NCBI GenBank assembly: GCA_023627715.1 | Contig: JAMAHW010000049.1 | Coordinates: forward strand, 1-64,000 | Direction of reading: 5' to 3' | From: Periconia sp. R9002 | Lineage: Eukaryota; Ascomycota; Dothideomycetes; Pleosporales; Periconiaceae | DNA length: 64,000 nucleotides | Part shown: positions 1-11,243 of the stretch, piece after piece | Layout: each line of letters starts with the position of its first letter | How positions within the stretch are numbered: the first letter of the stretch is position 1 | Position numbers and translations under genes: made by a program | Notes under the pieces: model-generated | What the model saw: only the letters and a program-made list of their open reading frames with translations | What the model was told of the DNA's origin: nothing | Database searches by the model: none

Positions 1-258
1 GCCCCGCGGCCCCCGGCCCCCCCCGCCCGACTCCCCCCGCGGGGGGAGTGGTGGGGACTTACAAAGGAGAAAGGGGATGGATCGATGGATGGATCGATGG
101 ATGGATCGATGGATGACGTTTGATGTAGGTAGAATTGAAGGAATAACTTGTCTACGTATTAGGTTTCTTGGGGAATTGAATTGGACAAGGTAAGGACCAA
201 GTTACATTAGGTACGTACCTAGCCAGTAACCCACCCACGCGATAATCTGCATCAATAT

Positions 259-302
259 GAAGAAGAAGAAGAAGAAGAAGAAGAAGAAGAAGAAAAAAAA
301 AA
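259..302. repeat. GAA trinucleotide microsatellite with poly-A tail
   Basis: About twelve uninterrupted GAA units are followed by a run of about ten A. It is a simple repeat read directly from the sequence, and no coding role is likely. Confidence 0.95.
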
Positions 303-338
303 CATAGGGGAATGTTAGTAACGGGGAGAGAAGGGATA

Positions 339-340
<2 letters not shown>

Positions 341-373
<33 letters not shown>
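341..373. repeat. CA dinucleotide microsatellite
   Basis: Sixteen uninterrupted CA units, followed by a short TACACACAT tail. Read directly from the sequence. Confidence 0.95.
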
Positions 374-379
<6 letters not shown>

Positions 380-991
380 ACATAGACAACAGGAATGAAT
401 TGGTTAAAAACGAATAACAACCATCTTTTATTGTCTGCAAAAAATCTCTCAAAAAAACTGCCATCTTAGTCCGCCCCTAGGGTATAAGTGTAAAATAAAT
501 AAACGAGTTGCGACAAACAGAAGAACAGCTAACTGTCAAAAACAAAAAGAGGAAACATGCCACAAGCGCCCACGCTTGAACCACAGACAGCCAACGACCC
601 GACCGTCCCATTTTTGCAACCCCATAGACCACATGTCATGTACAACAAGGATAAAAACAGACAGACCAAACCACCCACACCATCACACATGCACGACGTA
701 TATCTTGTTTGAGCATCAACCCGCTCAGAAATGAAAAACAAGCCACAGAAGGCGAAACAGACTAAACCCCCAACTCCCTCCCAAATATATGTACATAGAC
801 CCTGATATCATCAACACATTTCGCCACGCTAGAACGTTGGATCAAGTGCAACAAGTGGCCAGAAACCATCAAAAAAAAAGGTTCCCAATTTGTATTCGCC
901 GACGCATGCTCCCATGCTAACATCAATCAACATGGGAGTAGAGCGTCGCGGCGTGAATGAGTGAGAAGAAGAACAAAGACCAAAACGGACA

Positions 992-3900
992 TCACATATT
1001 GGCCGCGCCAGGGACCAGTTTCTCAATGCATTTGGTGAGCAGATTGCTGGCCTCGTGCAGCAACTCCCACCTCGTCTTCTTGAACATGTCGCGCATGAGG
1101 AGAAGTAGGCCCAGGCATGCATTTCGGGCGGGCACGTGCGCAAGGTCTTCTGGGCCGCGGACACCGCCGACTCGCTCTAGGAAGCGGGTCATGTCGGTGA
1201 CTTTGTCCTCATACTTTGTCAGCACGTACGGACTCTTGACAGGGCCATCGAGTGCGTATCCGTAAGACCATACAATGAGCGAGGCAAAGTAGAGTACCCA
1301 GGGCCTGTTCAGCAGAATGTCATCCCGAGCGTAGTAACTGGCGTTTGAGCTGGATGACCGGTCGGACGGGGCCCTGGTTCGTTCCTCTGGAATGAGGACT
1401 TTAGATAGGAATTGGAGTGCGTAAAAGGTCGCGTCTCGAGCCCTTGCTGTTGGAGCCCACAGTGTTTCCATCCTTTTCTGTGCGCCATTGTAATCCTGTA
1501 ATGTGATGGAACGGCCAAGCAACCGGCTGGCCCCAGCATAGATCTGGCAGTCGACAATGTCGACGTGCATAGCCATGTGTGCGAGATGGTGGAGGACGGT
1601 CCGAGACTCAAAGACGATATCATCGTCGACGGCGCCGGAGTGGCTGTACGCATTCGGCACACTGCTGTTGTTCGGCTGGGCAAGCGAGTTGTCGAAATCC
1701 TGCTTCCAGAAGTCGAACGCACGCGTAAGAGATCCTCGCCACTTGTCGCGGCCACCCAAGGCCTGAGACACACCAAGTGAGCTGACCTGCAGGTCCCTCT
1801 GGTTCATGTGCCACGATACGCTCAGCAAGCCCGCCATAAGAATCGTCCTCCCGAACGAATTTGTCCTCACGCTCTGGCCATTGAGAGTCTTCTTAAGACC
1901 ATCCAGGAAAGTCGTGTGTTTGATGCCGTTGGAGTGCAAACTTGTCTCGATTCGGCCAACTTCAGCGCTGCTCGTCGCGGACCACAAAGCCTCGTCGCAG
2001 GGGAGGGGCAGGCGCATTTCGTGGGCCACCATGACCGCACTGTGCCCAAACATGGTGGCGTGTATGCTATCCATGACGAATGCCGCAAATGCTGCCCTTC
2101 TTGTGGCTTCGTTTGTGATCCAGTGATTCCACCACTCGTCTGGCGTGTTCATGGCCGCGCCAGCTTTGCCGTCCCTGAGACTCGGCGGAGAATCCATCGC
2201 AGACCTACCAATGAGCGAGCTTCCTCTTCGCATCAATGTGAGCGTTGTGGCATGATGGATGTGTGCTCGCTCATGGAGAGGGCGCGTAGAGTACATCTTT
2301 TCGAACACTTCAAGAAGCAGGAGCGCTTGGAAAACCCAAAGTTTGGCGGGTGGACGGAAATCGGCATCCATGAATATCTCCCAGCGAAGATGCCACGCCA
2401 GGAAATTGGACAGCTGAGAGCATGCTTGCGTGACTTCGTGTCCGTGGCTCTTTTCCAAGCACGACGCGCCCAGGCACATGATGCAGAGCAGCAAGAGGTC
2501 GGGACACGAGGTCGCATTGAACGTCGGCTTGTGTAAAATGGGAAGCTGTGGATGGAAATGCACCCAGTAGGAGCCAATGTAGCTTTGCATCATGCGCAGA
2601 CTCAATACATGATGATCATCCTCCTGGTTACCTTCGAGGATGTCTTCTTTCTGCTTCTTGACAGGAGCATGATCGGTCTCATTGAACCTGTGAATGATCA
2701 ACTCCATCAAATCCTTGCGTTTCTCTTCCGAAAGAGCAGACTCGGGCAGCGTGGTATCCAGAATACTGGTCACAGCCATGGGGTGGGACGGAGGTGCGGG
2801 GTTGTTGAAGTAGCCCGAGACGGCCGGATCGTAGTTGAAATACGCTGCTTGCAAGCCTATCTGTGCCGAGGCGCCGGCTTGACTCATGGCGCCAGAGCCC
2901 GCCTGATAACCCATCGGAGATGCATTGGGCCCGAACTGAGAATCATTGAACAGCCATGCAGCGAAATCGTCGGCCATGGCAAATGGAGATCGACTGTAGC
3001 CTTCACCGCCAAACATGGGTATTGCGTACGAAGGTGTTTGCTCCATGATGGCTTCCGATACTCCGTTCATGCGAGTATCGAGCTGTTGTTGTGCGGTCGA
3101 TTCGACTCCGTTCATGGGTGTCTGGCCAGAAGTGCCATTGTAGTACTGGCCATCTTGGTCTTTTGATGCCGACGGGCCCGCCTGCTGTTGGGGATATTCT
3201 GGAGGAGGTAAGGATGAGAGTGGAGGGAAGGTTTGCTGGGACTGATACGCACTGTTAGAATTGCCCTGGTACGGGGTGGCAGCCGATGGTGGGTAGGACT
3301 GTGAGGGCGTGACGGCGGAATTGTAGGGTGAATTGGAGCCGTACGACGATACATTGGACGTCTGTGCGCGCAACTCGGGCCTTTGATAGCTGCCATTGCC
3401 CATGTGTGGAGAGTTGTTTTGGAGCTGCGGCCGACCGTTGCCAAAGTTTGAATACGTGGAGGGGCGTGGTGGGGGCGCGAAGTTTCCGGAGCCCTGGGTC
3501 TGTTCTGGATTATTGCTGCGGTAAGACTCGTCACTGCCAGCTCTGTTGATGGATTCTGAGCGACCCATGCTGGATACGGGGGAGAAATGATGGGGCGGCG
3601 ACATCTGGGTAGCGGATGGTGGGGGGTTGGAGACTGCAGACGAAGGCGACTGCAGACCAAAAGGGCGTTCGTTATGCTGTGTCTGCAGGACGGTTAGCCT
3701 GATGCCATAACAGTGCCAATGAGAATCACGGGGGGTGTTGGTATGTACCGGAGAGTTCTTGAGCGGGCCGAGTTTGTTGTTCGGCCCATTCTTGTTGGCC
3801 ATGGCTGCCGTCACAATCGGATTGAGGTTCTGCATGAATGTATCTTTGCGAAGCAGCTGCGAGCCCCGTGCTGTGTGCCTCTCCTTGTGTCGCGCGCATA

Positions 3901-4399
3901 AGTCTTGTCGGACGAAGGAACGGTTACAATCGGGGAAGTCGCAGTGGTAGATTTGCTTTGGATTGTCTGCGCAGAGTCAGTCATGCTGTGTGGTACTATT
4001 TGCGTAGACTTGATTCCTGGGTTGTAAGGGAAGAGGGAAAAGGTTGAACGCACGATTGAGTTGGTGCCGGTATAGATGCTCGGCCCTAGAGTAGCTCTTG
4101 CCGCAGCCCTCGTGCGGACACAGGAACTTCCTGTCGAGTCCTTTCCGACTGCGCCGACGCTTGCGCGAGGAACCGGGGACGTCGCCGGCGTCATGATCGT
4201 CGCCATTCTCAGCATCCATCTCATCTCTGTCGCGTCGGCGGCCGCGCTCATCGTGGTCTGGGGAAGCGGGGGTGGGTTCCACAGCGGCGCTGCTCGTGTC
4301 CATTTTGTGGGGGAAATCAGAGGGGAGGGACGTGTGTCCAGGGTGCATGGAGAGAAGAGCCGTCATGGCCAGGCGGGTGGAGGAGAGAGAGTTTAGCAA
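992..4399 (-). CDS. C2H2 zinc-finger transcription factor with Fungal_trans domain
   Basis: Likely a nuclear DNA-binding regulator of 1084 residues. Exons are 4399-4054, 3966-3749 and 3682-992. Two tandem C2H2 fingers (C-x4-C-x12-H-x3-H) lie at about residues 93-116 and 124-146, preceded by a basic RKRRRSRK stretch that could be a nuclear localisation signal. A long Ser/Pro/Gln/Asn-rich linker follows. At about 548-760 is a helical region typical of the Fungal_trans (fungal-specific transcription factor) domain, with the landmark FRPPAKLWVFQALLLLEVFE. The final histidine of finger 1 is created by splicing (C plus AC). The second intron is 66 nt, has no in-frame stop and carries a GCTAACC branch site, so an unspliced reading stays open. 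The start is the first in-frame ATG; M12 or M18 are alternatives. The fingers followed by KERHTARGSQLLRKD recall a conserved ascomycete regulator family, but I cannot name the orthologue or its targets. Confidence 0.9.
3683..3748 (-). other. 66-nt frame-preserving intron in the C2H2 factor
   Basis: The donor is GTACAT and the acceptor CTGCAG, with a canonical branch site GCTAACC about 10 nt before the acceptor. The length is 22 codons with no stop, so the retained form would add 22 residues just after the zinc fingers instead of truncating the protein. The splice signals are seen directly; regulated retention is only a possibility. Confidence 0.85.
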
Positions 4400-7300
4400 G
4401 TCAGACGGCGAGGACGTGCGCGTCTTGAGTCGCTAGGGCTGAGGTGGGAATTTGTCTTGTCTTGCGTTGGTAATGGGAATGGCAGATTGGGACCAGGCTA
4501 TCGGAGGTGAGAGTGCATGCTCCTGGGCCACGGCGCGACGGGCTAGGGGATCGGAGAAAGACAGACAGACAGGGTGATGAGCACGACAGCAAGACGGCAA
4601 CTATACTGAGTAGGTACAGAGAGGAGAAAAGGCGAGGGACGATCAGACGGACAGGGCAGAAGTGAGTGGAGAGAAGCAATCAGTCACGAGACTAGGTTGG
4701 TTGGTGGTTGGTTGGTTGGTTGGTAGACGGGCCAAAAGGCGGAAGTCGCTTGGGGGTCTTGGTGAGAGTGGAGAGTGGAGGCGAACTGGTGGTGGTGGTG
4801 CCTTCCCCCCCGGCGGTAAGGGCAAGAGCGAGCAAGGATGAGGCGTGAGCCGTGAGCCGTGAGCACTGACTGATGTGGCGCTGAGGTCCAATGTTGCTTT
4901 GCTATGCTTTGCTCTGATGTCTGTCGCTTTGGGGATGATGCTCTGATGGACGGAAATAATTATCAGCAAAACTCGCCGGAGTGTTCCGTCGTGACCTAAG
5001 TAGGTGACGCAGGTGACCCAAGAGGGAGCCTGGGCTGCTGTCACTGGGCTGTGGTGGTGGATGCTGTAGCCTCTAGCTTACAGTGTGTTACTGTGGGTAT
5101 GGGGGCGCGGGCGCAGGCGCAGGCGCATGAGCTAGAGGGAAAGACGTGGGGAAGGGGTCAAGAACACAACAACAACGACATCAACTGCAGCAACAGCAGC
5201 ATCAAGGAGCGAAAGGAGAGTGGGAGGAGTGGGAGGAGTGGAATGGGGATAGGACGGGATGTGGGTGGGATGGGATGGGAGATATGTCGCCCTTTTCCCT
5301 CACCCTGCATGCTAGACCAAGGGTCACGGCCTATAGGCCACTTAGTGTACAGTAGTAGTTGTGGTGTCTGTCTGTAAGGACGTGATGCTTCGCATTCTCT
5401 CTCTCTCTGCCATGGCTATGCCCACTACGGACAGCAGCCGGCTCGGGCTACCCAACTCAACCTAACGTTACCATGTTCCTTGTCCAAACTATTCCCAACT
5501 GATGGCTGCGGCACCTGTGGTAAGCGCGAGGACCGCCGACGCCCGGAGCTTGCTTTCGACTTGGCTGAGCCATGGCCGCCGCCGGGCACAATGGGTACGA
5601 GCAACGAGAGAGAAGCAATTATCCCCCTCACCCTCATCTTCATGCTCTTGTTCTTGCTCATCATTCATCGCCAACAGAGATTCGCGGGCCGGACGGTCGT
5701 TGTCGGTCGGCATGCACATCCGCAGGAACCGCTTCCAAGACTCAACGTCTACATACCTAGGTAGTTGTATCTAGTTACTCTGTCCGAGTCTGTCCAGATG
5801 ACCCGCGACTGCGTCAGCTCAGCAATATCCTACAATCAACACATAGCTACCTACCCAGGTACATACGTATGGCTTTGCCATGACTACCGAAATGTACACC
5901 GCTCACCATGCTCCGAGGCCTTGAGGCTATTCCTGTACCTCGCCCTTTTCGTCTCATGCTATGCCATGCCGGTACACACCCGCATGCTCTCGGACGGGCT
6001 CGCTTTCGAGATGCGGAGAAAAGTCAATGCGTGCACAAGAGCTCGAGCCTCGGCGCGGGTCACATCCAGCCTGCAGGCCACGCGTGGGGAGGGGAGCAAA
6101 TGCCCTCAGGGTATCAGGGTAAAGTCTGTCGAGCAAAATATCCCCCTTGGCCGTGGGTAGATTGGTCGGATATTGTGATATTGCCAATTGCAAAAATGTT
6201 GAATAGTGAGATCCAGTGGCAGGGCTGCTCGATTTAGCAATCCTCAAGGCTCAACCAGGCCGCCTCGCCTCGCCATCCCATGCCCATCGTACCACCCAAA
6301 AGCTTGTGTTATATTTATGTTATGTAGGCTACTCGATAACCACCCCTTGTGCAGGTACAAGCACCACGTCCGGGTACACTCGCCATTCATTATTCAAACC
6401 ATCAGATAATAATGGCCTGGTAGTATACATATCTATGTACATATCTCTTTCCTCTTCCTTAGTTCCAGATTTCTGTTGTCCAGCAAGCCTGCTTGTACCA
6501 ATGGATGGTGGTAGCTATTGACGAGTAGGCACCCACACTACCGCAAGTGTACTCATCTACCACGCCGCCAAGCAATCCGCCATCCTCTGCCACACCGTCT
6601 CCACAACTCCACCACCCTTCTTCAGAAAAACAAACCTCCCCTTCCGTCCTTGTATCTCAATATATCGCTACCCAACCCAACCTCGTTTGCTGTCCTTTAC
6701 TATCATCATGTCACGATGATAACTCATCCATCCCAGAACGATAGCATTAACGACGCAAATAGTAACCCATTCCCCTCCCGCTTACTCCAACCCATAACAT
6801 CACCGCACGTGCCCTCGTCGCATCCTCCCCCTCACTTATTGGCTGCGCCATGCAAGCCCTCCCCTCCAAGTCACACTCCTTGCAGCGCCTTATTTACCCC
6901 AGATCACCCACCCATGTCCGCCGTGGCCCGCTGTTACGATCCAGGCTCCAGGTGGCCTAGAGGGGGGCCGAAACGCCGCGGGTCACTCACTACCTACCTA
7001 CCAATGACCAATGCAAACTGCCCATCACATTGCTTTTTCTCTTGCCAGCTAACAAACTACTGACTACCTGCTACATGATCATCAGGAAACACTGCTGTCC
7101 AAACAGTGCTATACGTACATCGAGTACTAATTGCCAGATACTCACCAATCAGCAACCCAGTGGCGAGCAACGATTGGGAAGAGGCGAGCCCCGACGGCCC
7201 CTCAACACCCAACATGTTACAGTATGATGAACCTTCCGAGCATCCCAGTCGATTCTGAGGAAATTTTCAACAAAAAAATGCAAGTTGGATGCACGCATGC

Positions 7301-8635
7301 ACGCAGCGGCGTAGTCCATCCCAAAGCAGCATCCAAGCACGACGCCCCCCTATAAGCTCGTACAGAGACCTGAAAACGAACCCTTCAGAGATCGGTCAAC
7401 GGACAATGGACCGTAGGGCGAGTGAAAAAAAAAAATTCGACGAAAAAAGAAAAGAAACGACACCACACACCAAAAAAAAAGCCTCGTATTACTGTATACC
7501 AGCGTAGCACGAGCGTGTTACTCGCATGATGCCTACCTCCCTATGAACCCACGAGGGTGGTCACCCAACCACCACGCACCGAGTTTCAGTTTCATAATGC
7601 CAACACGTTTCTGTTTTACTTATTCCCAATCCACCCTCCATCGTTTAAATCTCCCAGGGCTGAAGAACGGTCGCTACCAAAAGGTAAGTATTGATTGTCG
7701 TCGAGACTCCTGATCATCAATCTCCACCGTCGGATCCCCAGCGCCACCTTACCAACACCACCACCAACAACAGCCAACAATAAAAATTCAGCGAGCGGGC
7801 GGGAGAGCCTCATTCCAGCAGAAGCGCACGCGAATACGTAGTTCCCCTCCCGCTTTTCGAGCGTGCGCCCATGTGCTCGAGCGTGGCGAGACAAGAAAAC
7901 GCACGAACCTCCTCGGAATACGAGCAGGTGGTCATGGCTGGCAAGCGCGCAAGGTCCTCTCGTCCAGGTCCGTCATCCATAAACGGATTGACGGGTGAGT
8001 GACAGGATGCACAGCATGAACGCAATCTGTGTCCGACTCCCAGGGACCAATGCTGCTGCAGCGATTTTGTGTGGCGAAACAAGGAGCTTGGAACGCCCAA
8101 CTCCAACGGCTGGACAAGAGAAAAAGAAAAAAAAAAGGCGAAGAAAACAAGATTTCGCAAAACCTGACGTGAAAGTTCTGGACCAGACGAGTAAATTCGA
8201 CGATTCTGGAGAATGATAATTGATACATAGGTACATACATACATACACGAACATTTGCAGAAGGGGATACTTAATTCCCACCAACTCGCAAAAAGAGGCG
8301 GCTACTACTTACTAACGACTTCGCCAAAACATGCCCGTCTCGCAGTTTTCTTTCGTATCGGGGCAAAAACCGCCTCAATTATTCGATCGATGGGGGAAAA
8401 AAGCCGTAGTCATCCACATGGGAAAAGCCATGCATTGAACCCACTCCCCCCCCCCCTCTCTCTCTACCTTGACATTAAAATTTACTAGAACACCACCGCC
8501 CATTGACTGTTGCATGAACGTTACAGGAAAAAAAGTCCCCCAGCACGCCCCTTTGCGCCTATTAATGCGAGAGAATCCCAAAAGCACGCGAACGAACTAA
8601 CCCCTACCGCCCTGATGATGGGAAAAAAAGCTCGT
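4400..8635. other. 4.2 kb gene-free intergenic region upstream of the C2H2 factor
   Basis: No open frame here has recognisable protein features; those present are low-complexity or pyrimidine-tract translations. The region holds GGTT repeats at about 4695-4723 and several CCTAGGTA-like motifs (for example near 5754). The right end is presumably the MOB3 3' UTR. The stretch next to 4400 should carry the promoter and 5' leader of the leftward transcription factor; long leaders are usual for fungal regulators. A non-coding RNA cannot be excluded, but nothing in the bases points to one. Confidence 0.6.
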
Positions 8636-10382
8636 CTATTCGCTTGGAGATTTCTCCTTATCAGGATCTGCAGCAGCTGCAGCCGCAGCCTCCTCTTTGC
8701 CATGCTCTGCTTTTTCCGCCTTCTCCAGCTCCGGTGATGCTGACGCTGCAGCAGGGTCGGCCCCGTCGTCATCATCATCGCCTTTGCTCTCTTCTTCTTG
8801 TTCCGCGGGGGTTTTCTCCTGCTCGGGCTCTGGGGCGGCGGCAGCAGCAGCCTCCTTGGGGGCCGGTGCGGCTTGTTCTTGTGGGGCTTGGGCCGGTTCG
8901 TCGGTGGCGTTGGGGACCGAGCCTTCGTCGTGCTGGGCGTCTTCGGCTTCGGAGGCTGCGCTCGTACTTGGGGTGTTTGCTTCACTTTCGCTGGCGGTGT
9001 CTTCCGTGGTGTCGTCGGGTGTGAGGATGACGGTCTCGTTGTCGTCTGCAACGTCGGGTTCTTGGTCTGCGGGTTTGGTTTCGGTAGCTGGCGCAGAGTC
9101 TGCGGAAGATGTCGAGCTTGTTTGTGAGGGTTCGGATGGTTCTTCTTTTGTTGTGTCTTCGGCTGGCTTGTCGTGCGCTTCTTCGTCTTCCTCGCTCTCT
9201 TCCACAACTGTAGCTACGGAGCTCAAGCTGACCGTGGGCGAAGTCCTATGTCGCTTGGTGGTGCTTGTACCCGGTGTTGATAGATTGTTGTCTCCGGAAT
9301 CGAGTAGAGAACTCTTATCAGTTGCTGCTCCCGGTCCAGACGGCTCCCTCTTCAATATCAAAGGCGTTCTCGCCGGCTTCGCTTCCTCAGACTGCTCAAT
9401 CCCCTCCGCTTCGGGCGGAATCGTGTAATTATCCTCTGGAATCAAATCATACACATCGCACACCGTCTTGAAAAACACGTACAAGCCCGTGCGCCCTTCC
9501 ACCTTCCAGAACATGTCGCGGTGCTGAAACCACGCATGCGCAAAGATCCTGTACACGCGCCGGAAGATGTTGGTCAAGTTCCGAATCTGCTGGTGCTGCG
9601 TGGTCTGATCCGGTCCCATGGCCAGCCTCGACGGGAAGTTCTTTGGCGACGTGAGCGTGTTCGCCGCCCAATCCAACGTGTGGCAGCTATAATCAATCGC
9701 GCCGCAGCTTTTGGGCGGGTCGTGCACCGCACACAGGTACTGCCACTCGGACGCGCGCATCTCGGGGCACGTCGACGACGAACACGGCGGGGAATCGGAG
9801 AAGAGCGCAATGATGATGGCGTTTACTTTCTGCGTGAGGAAGCGGCACAGCTCGTAGAGCCAGAGCGTCTTGTCGACGTTCTCGGGCGGGTGCGCGAGCT
9901 TGAGCGCCATGTCGCGGTCGACGGCGGCCGTCGTGTCCGTGTCGGGTGGGTGCGTGAGGAAGTTGTGGAGCGCTTTCAGGTGCTCTGTGAGCTGAAAGGC
10001 CGAGTCTATCTGTTTTACAGTTGATAATCTTAATTAGCTTTCCTTGTTTCTCCAAGGAGCTCTCTCTCTTTTTCCCACATCCCCATGATCCCAACATCCC
10101 ATCTCTCCCAACACCTCCCTTACCACTCCCAAAAAAAAACAAGCTCGTGAAAGAGTAGAAACAACCTACCTCTGACAAATCCACCAAAGGCGGGCCCTCC
10201 GCCATGTCAGCGGCCCTAGTCCCAGGCCGTATCCGCCTCGACGCGCCGCTATCCAGCGTGCTGAACAGCTTCTGCTGCTCCTCGGTCCCGGGCGAGGGGC
10301 TCTTGGGCCCGAGCTGGATCTCTGCAATGGGCGGCGGGCTCGGGAGGCGAGGCGAGCTCAAGGGCGAAGCGGTCGTTGCCAT
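8636..10382 (-). CDS. mob3: MOB3/phocein-type Mob family protein (STRIPAK subunit)
   Basis: Mob-domain adaptor of 528 residues in two exons, 10382-10170 and 10009-8636, with a 160-nt intron (donor GTAGGT). The Mob core is at about residues 75-275. Its zinc ligands appear as a Cys pair in PPCSSSTCPEM and a His pair in HAWFQHRDMF. The signature ASEWQYLCAVHDPPKSC and the HTLDWAANTLTSPKNFPSR stretch resemble phocein (MOB4) and the Sordaria MOB3 branch more than Mob1 or Mob2. That branch is a subunit of the STRIPAK complex (striatin, PP2A, SIKE-type adaptors), which governs hyphal fusion and fruiting-body development. The last 250 residues or so are a Glu/Ala/Ser/Pro-rich acidic tail with no fold I recognise. 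It is divergent from the zinc chaperone gene, with about 860 bp between the two starts. Confidence 0.9.
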
Positions 10383-11243
10383 GTTTGGCTGCTTCGCTCG
10401 GTGAAGCTTGGTCGTTTCGAAACGAAGTCTGCGTGTGTGTGTATGTACGGCGCGGCGGACGACCGGGGCGTGGGTTCGCTGTAAGTCGACAGTTAAGGAA
10501 CTGCGTGCGTATGTATACGCCGTGAGTGATGCTCGTGCGACGGTCGGTGGTGGGGATTGTTTCGTTTCTTGCGAAGAAGGAGAGGTTTTGCGATTGGGTA
10601 GGTATTGATCTACATGTGGTTTCTATAATAGCAAGTTCGACACACGCCGGGGTTGGGCTTGTCCGCTGGCTAGCTCCGGCGGCTAAGGTTCGATTAGGCA
10701 AGGCGCCGTTTCTTCACCCGCCTTTTTTCCGCATCGATCACGTATGCAGTGGGGAGTGTTGTCGAGTTGGGGTGTTTGTTTCGCTGGAGGAAAGGACGGT
10801 GGAAAATTGGATACTTGTAAGTCTCGTGTTTTTCTTCTGAGCTGTGTAAGGTTTTGGAAGCGAGAATGTTTGTTTTGGTTTAACGTTGTGGGCCGAGGAG
10901 AGATGACGTTTGCGCGTCAGCAACCAGCACCAGCTTTGCTTGCTTCTCTGATTCGGAATGCCGAAGCTTTGTTTCGGAATCGGAACTCTTTTGGTGGTGG
11001 AGAAAATTTGGGTTGCTCTACCTATGCTTCACTTCGTTGACGATACCTCGTGTGACTCTTTTGTCAGACAGCAGTTTAAACCACCCAGCTTGCCTTGGTT
11101 TGCATTTAAAAGACTCGTCATCGTTGTCTTGATCAACCATTGGGAAACTCGTACAGTAGATAACTTACTCAAAGCAGCGTACTCCCCATTTTTGACGAAC
11201 CATACCTGCCGAAGCCTTCCTCACGCTCACTCCAAGACCAATC
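10383..11243. promoter_or_regulatory. Shared intergenic region between divergent MOB3 and ZNG1 genes
   Basis: It contains both start regions and no supported gene. Short open frames here have no domain or splice support. I saw no clear TATA box and no palindromic ACCTTNAAGGT-like zinc-response site. That the region works as a bidirectional promoter is inferred from the layout. Confidence 0.6.

Larger units (their letters stand above)
1..991. other. Intergenic, simple-repeat rich; 3' side of the C2H2 factor gene
   Basis: No credible gene. It opens with a very GC-rich stretch containing a perfect 20-bp palindrome at 30-49. Then come a 12-bp period repeat built from GGATGGATCGAT at about 75-115, a GAA run at about 259-293 running into poly-A, and a CA run at 341-373. 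The open frames over the GAA and CA runs are only translated microsatellites. The last few hundred bases probably include the 3' UTR of the leftward transcription factor gene. Confidence 0.7.

Noticed and set aside
1806..3166. Long plus-strand frames (up to 242 codons) within the C2H2 factor gene
   Set aside because: They are antisense shadows of the real coding exon and have no family features.
4690..4725. GGTT or GGGAT runs as interstitial telomere repeats
   Set aside because: They lack the TTAGGG unit of filamentous fungi and are ordinary microsatellites.
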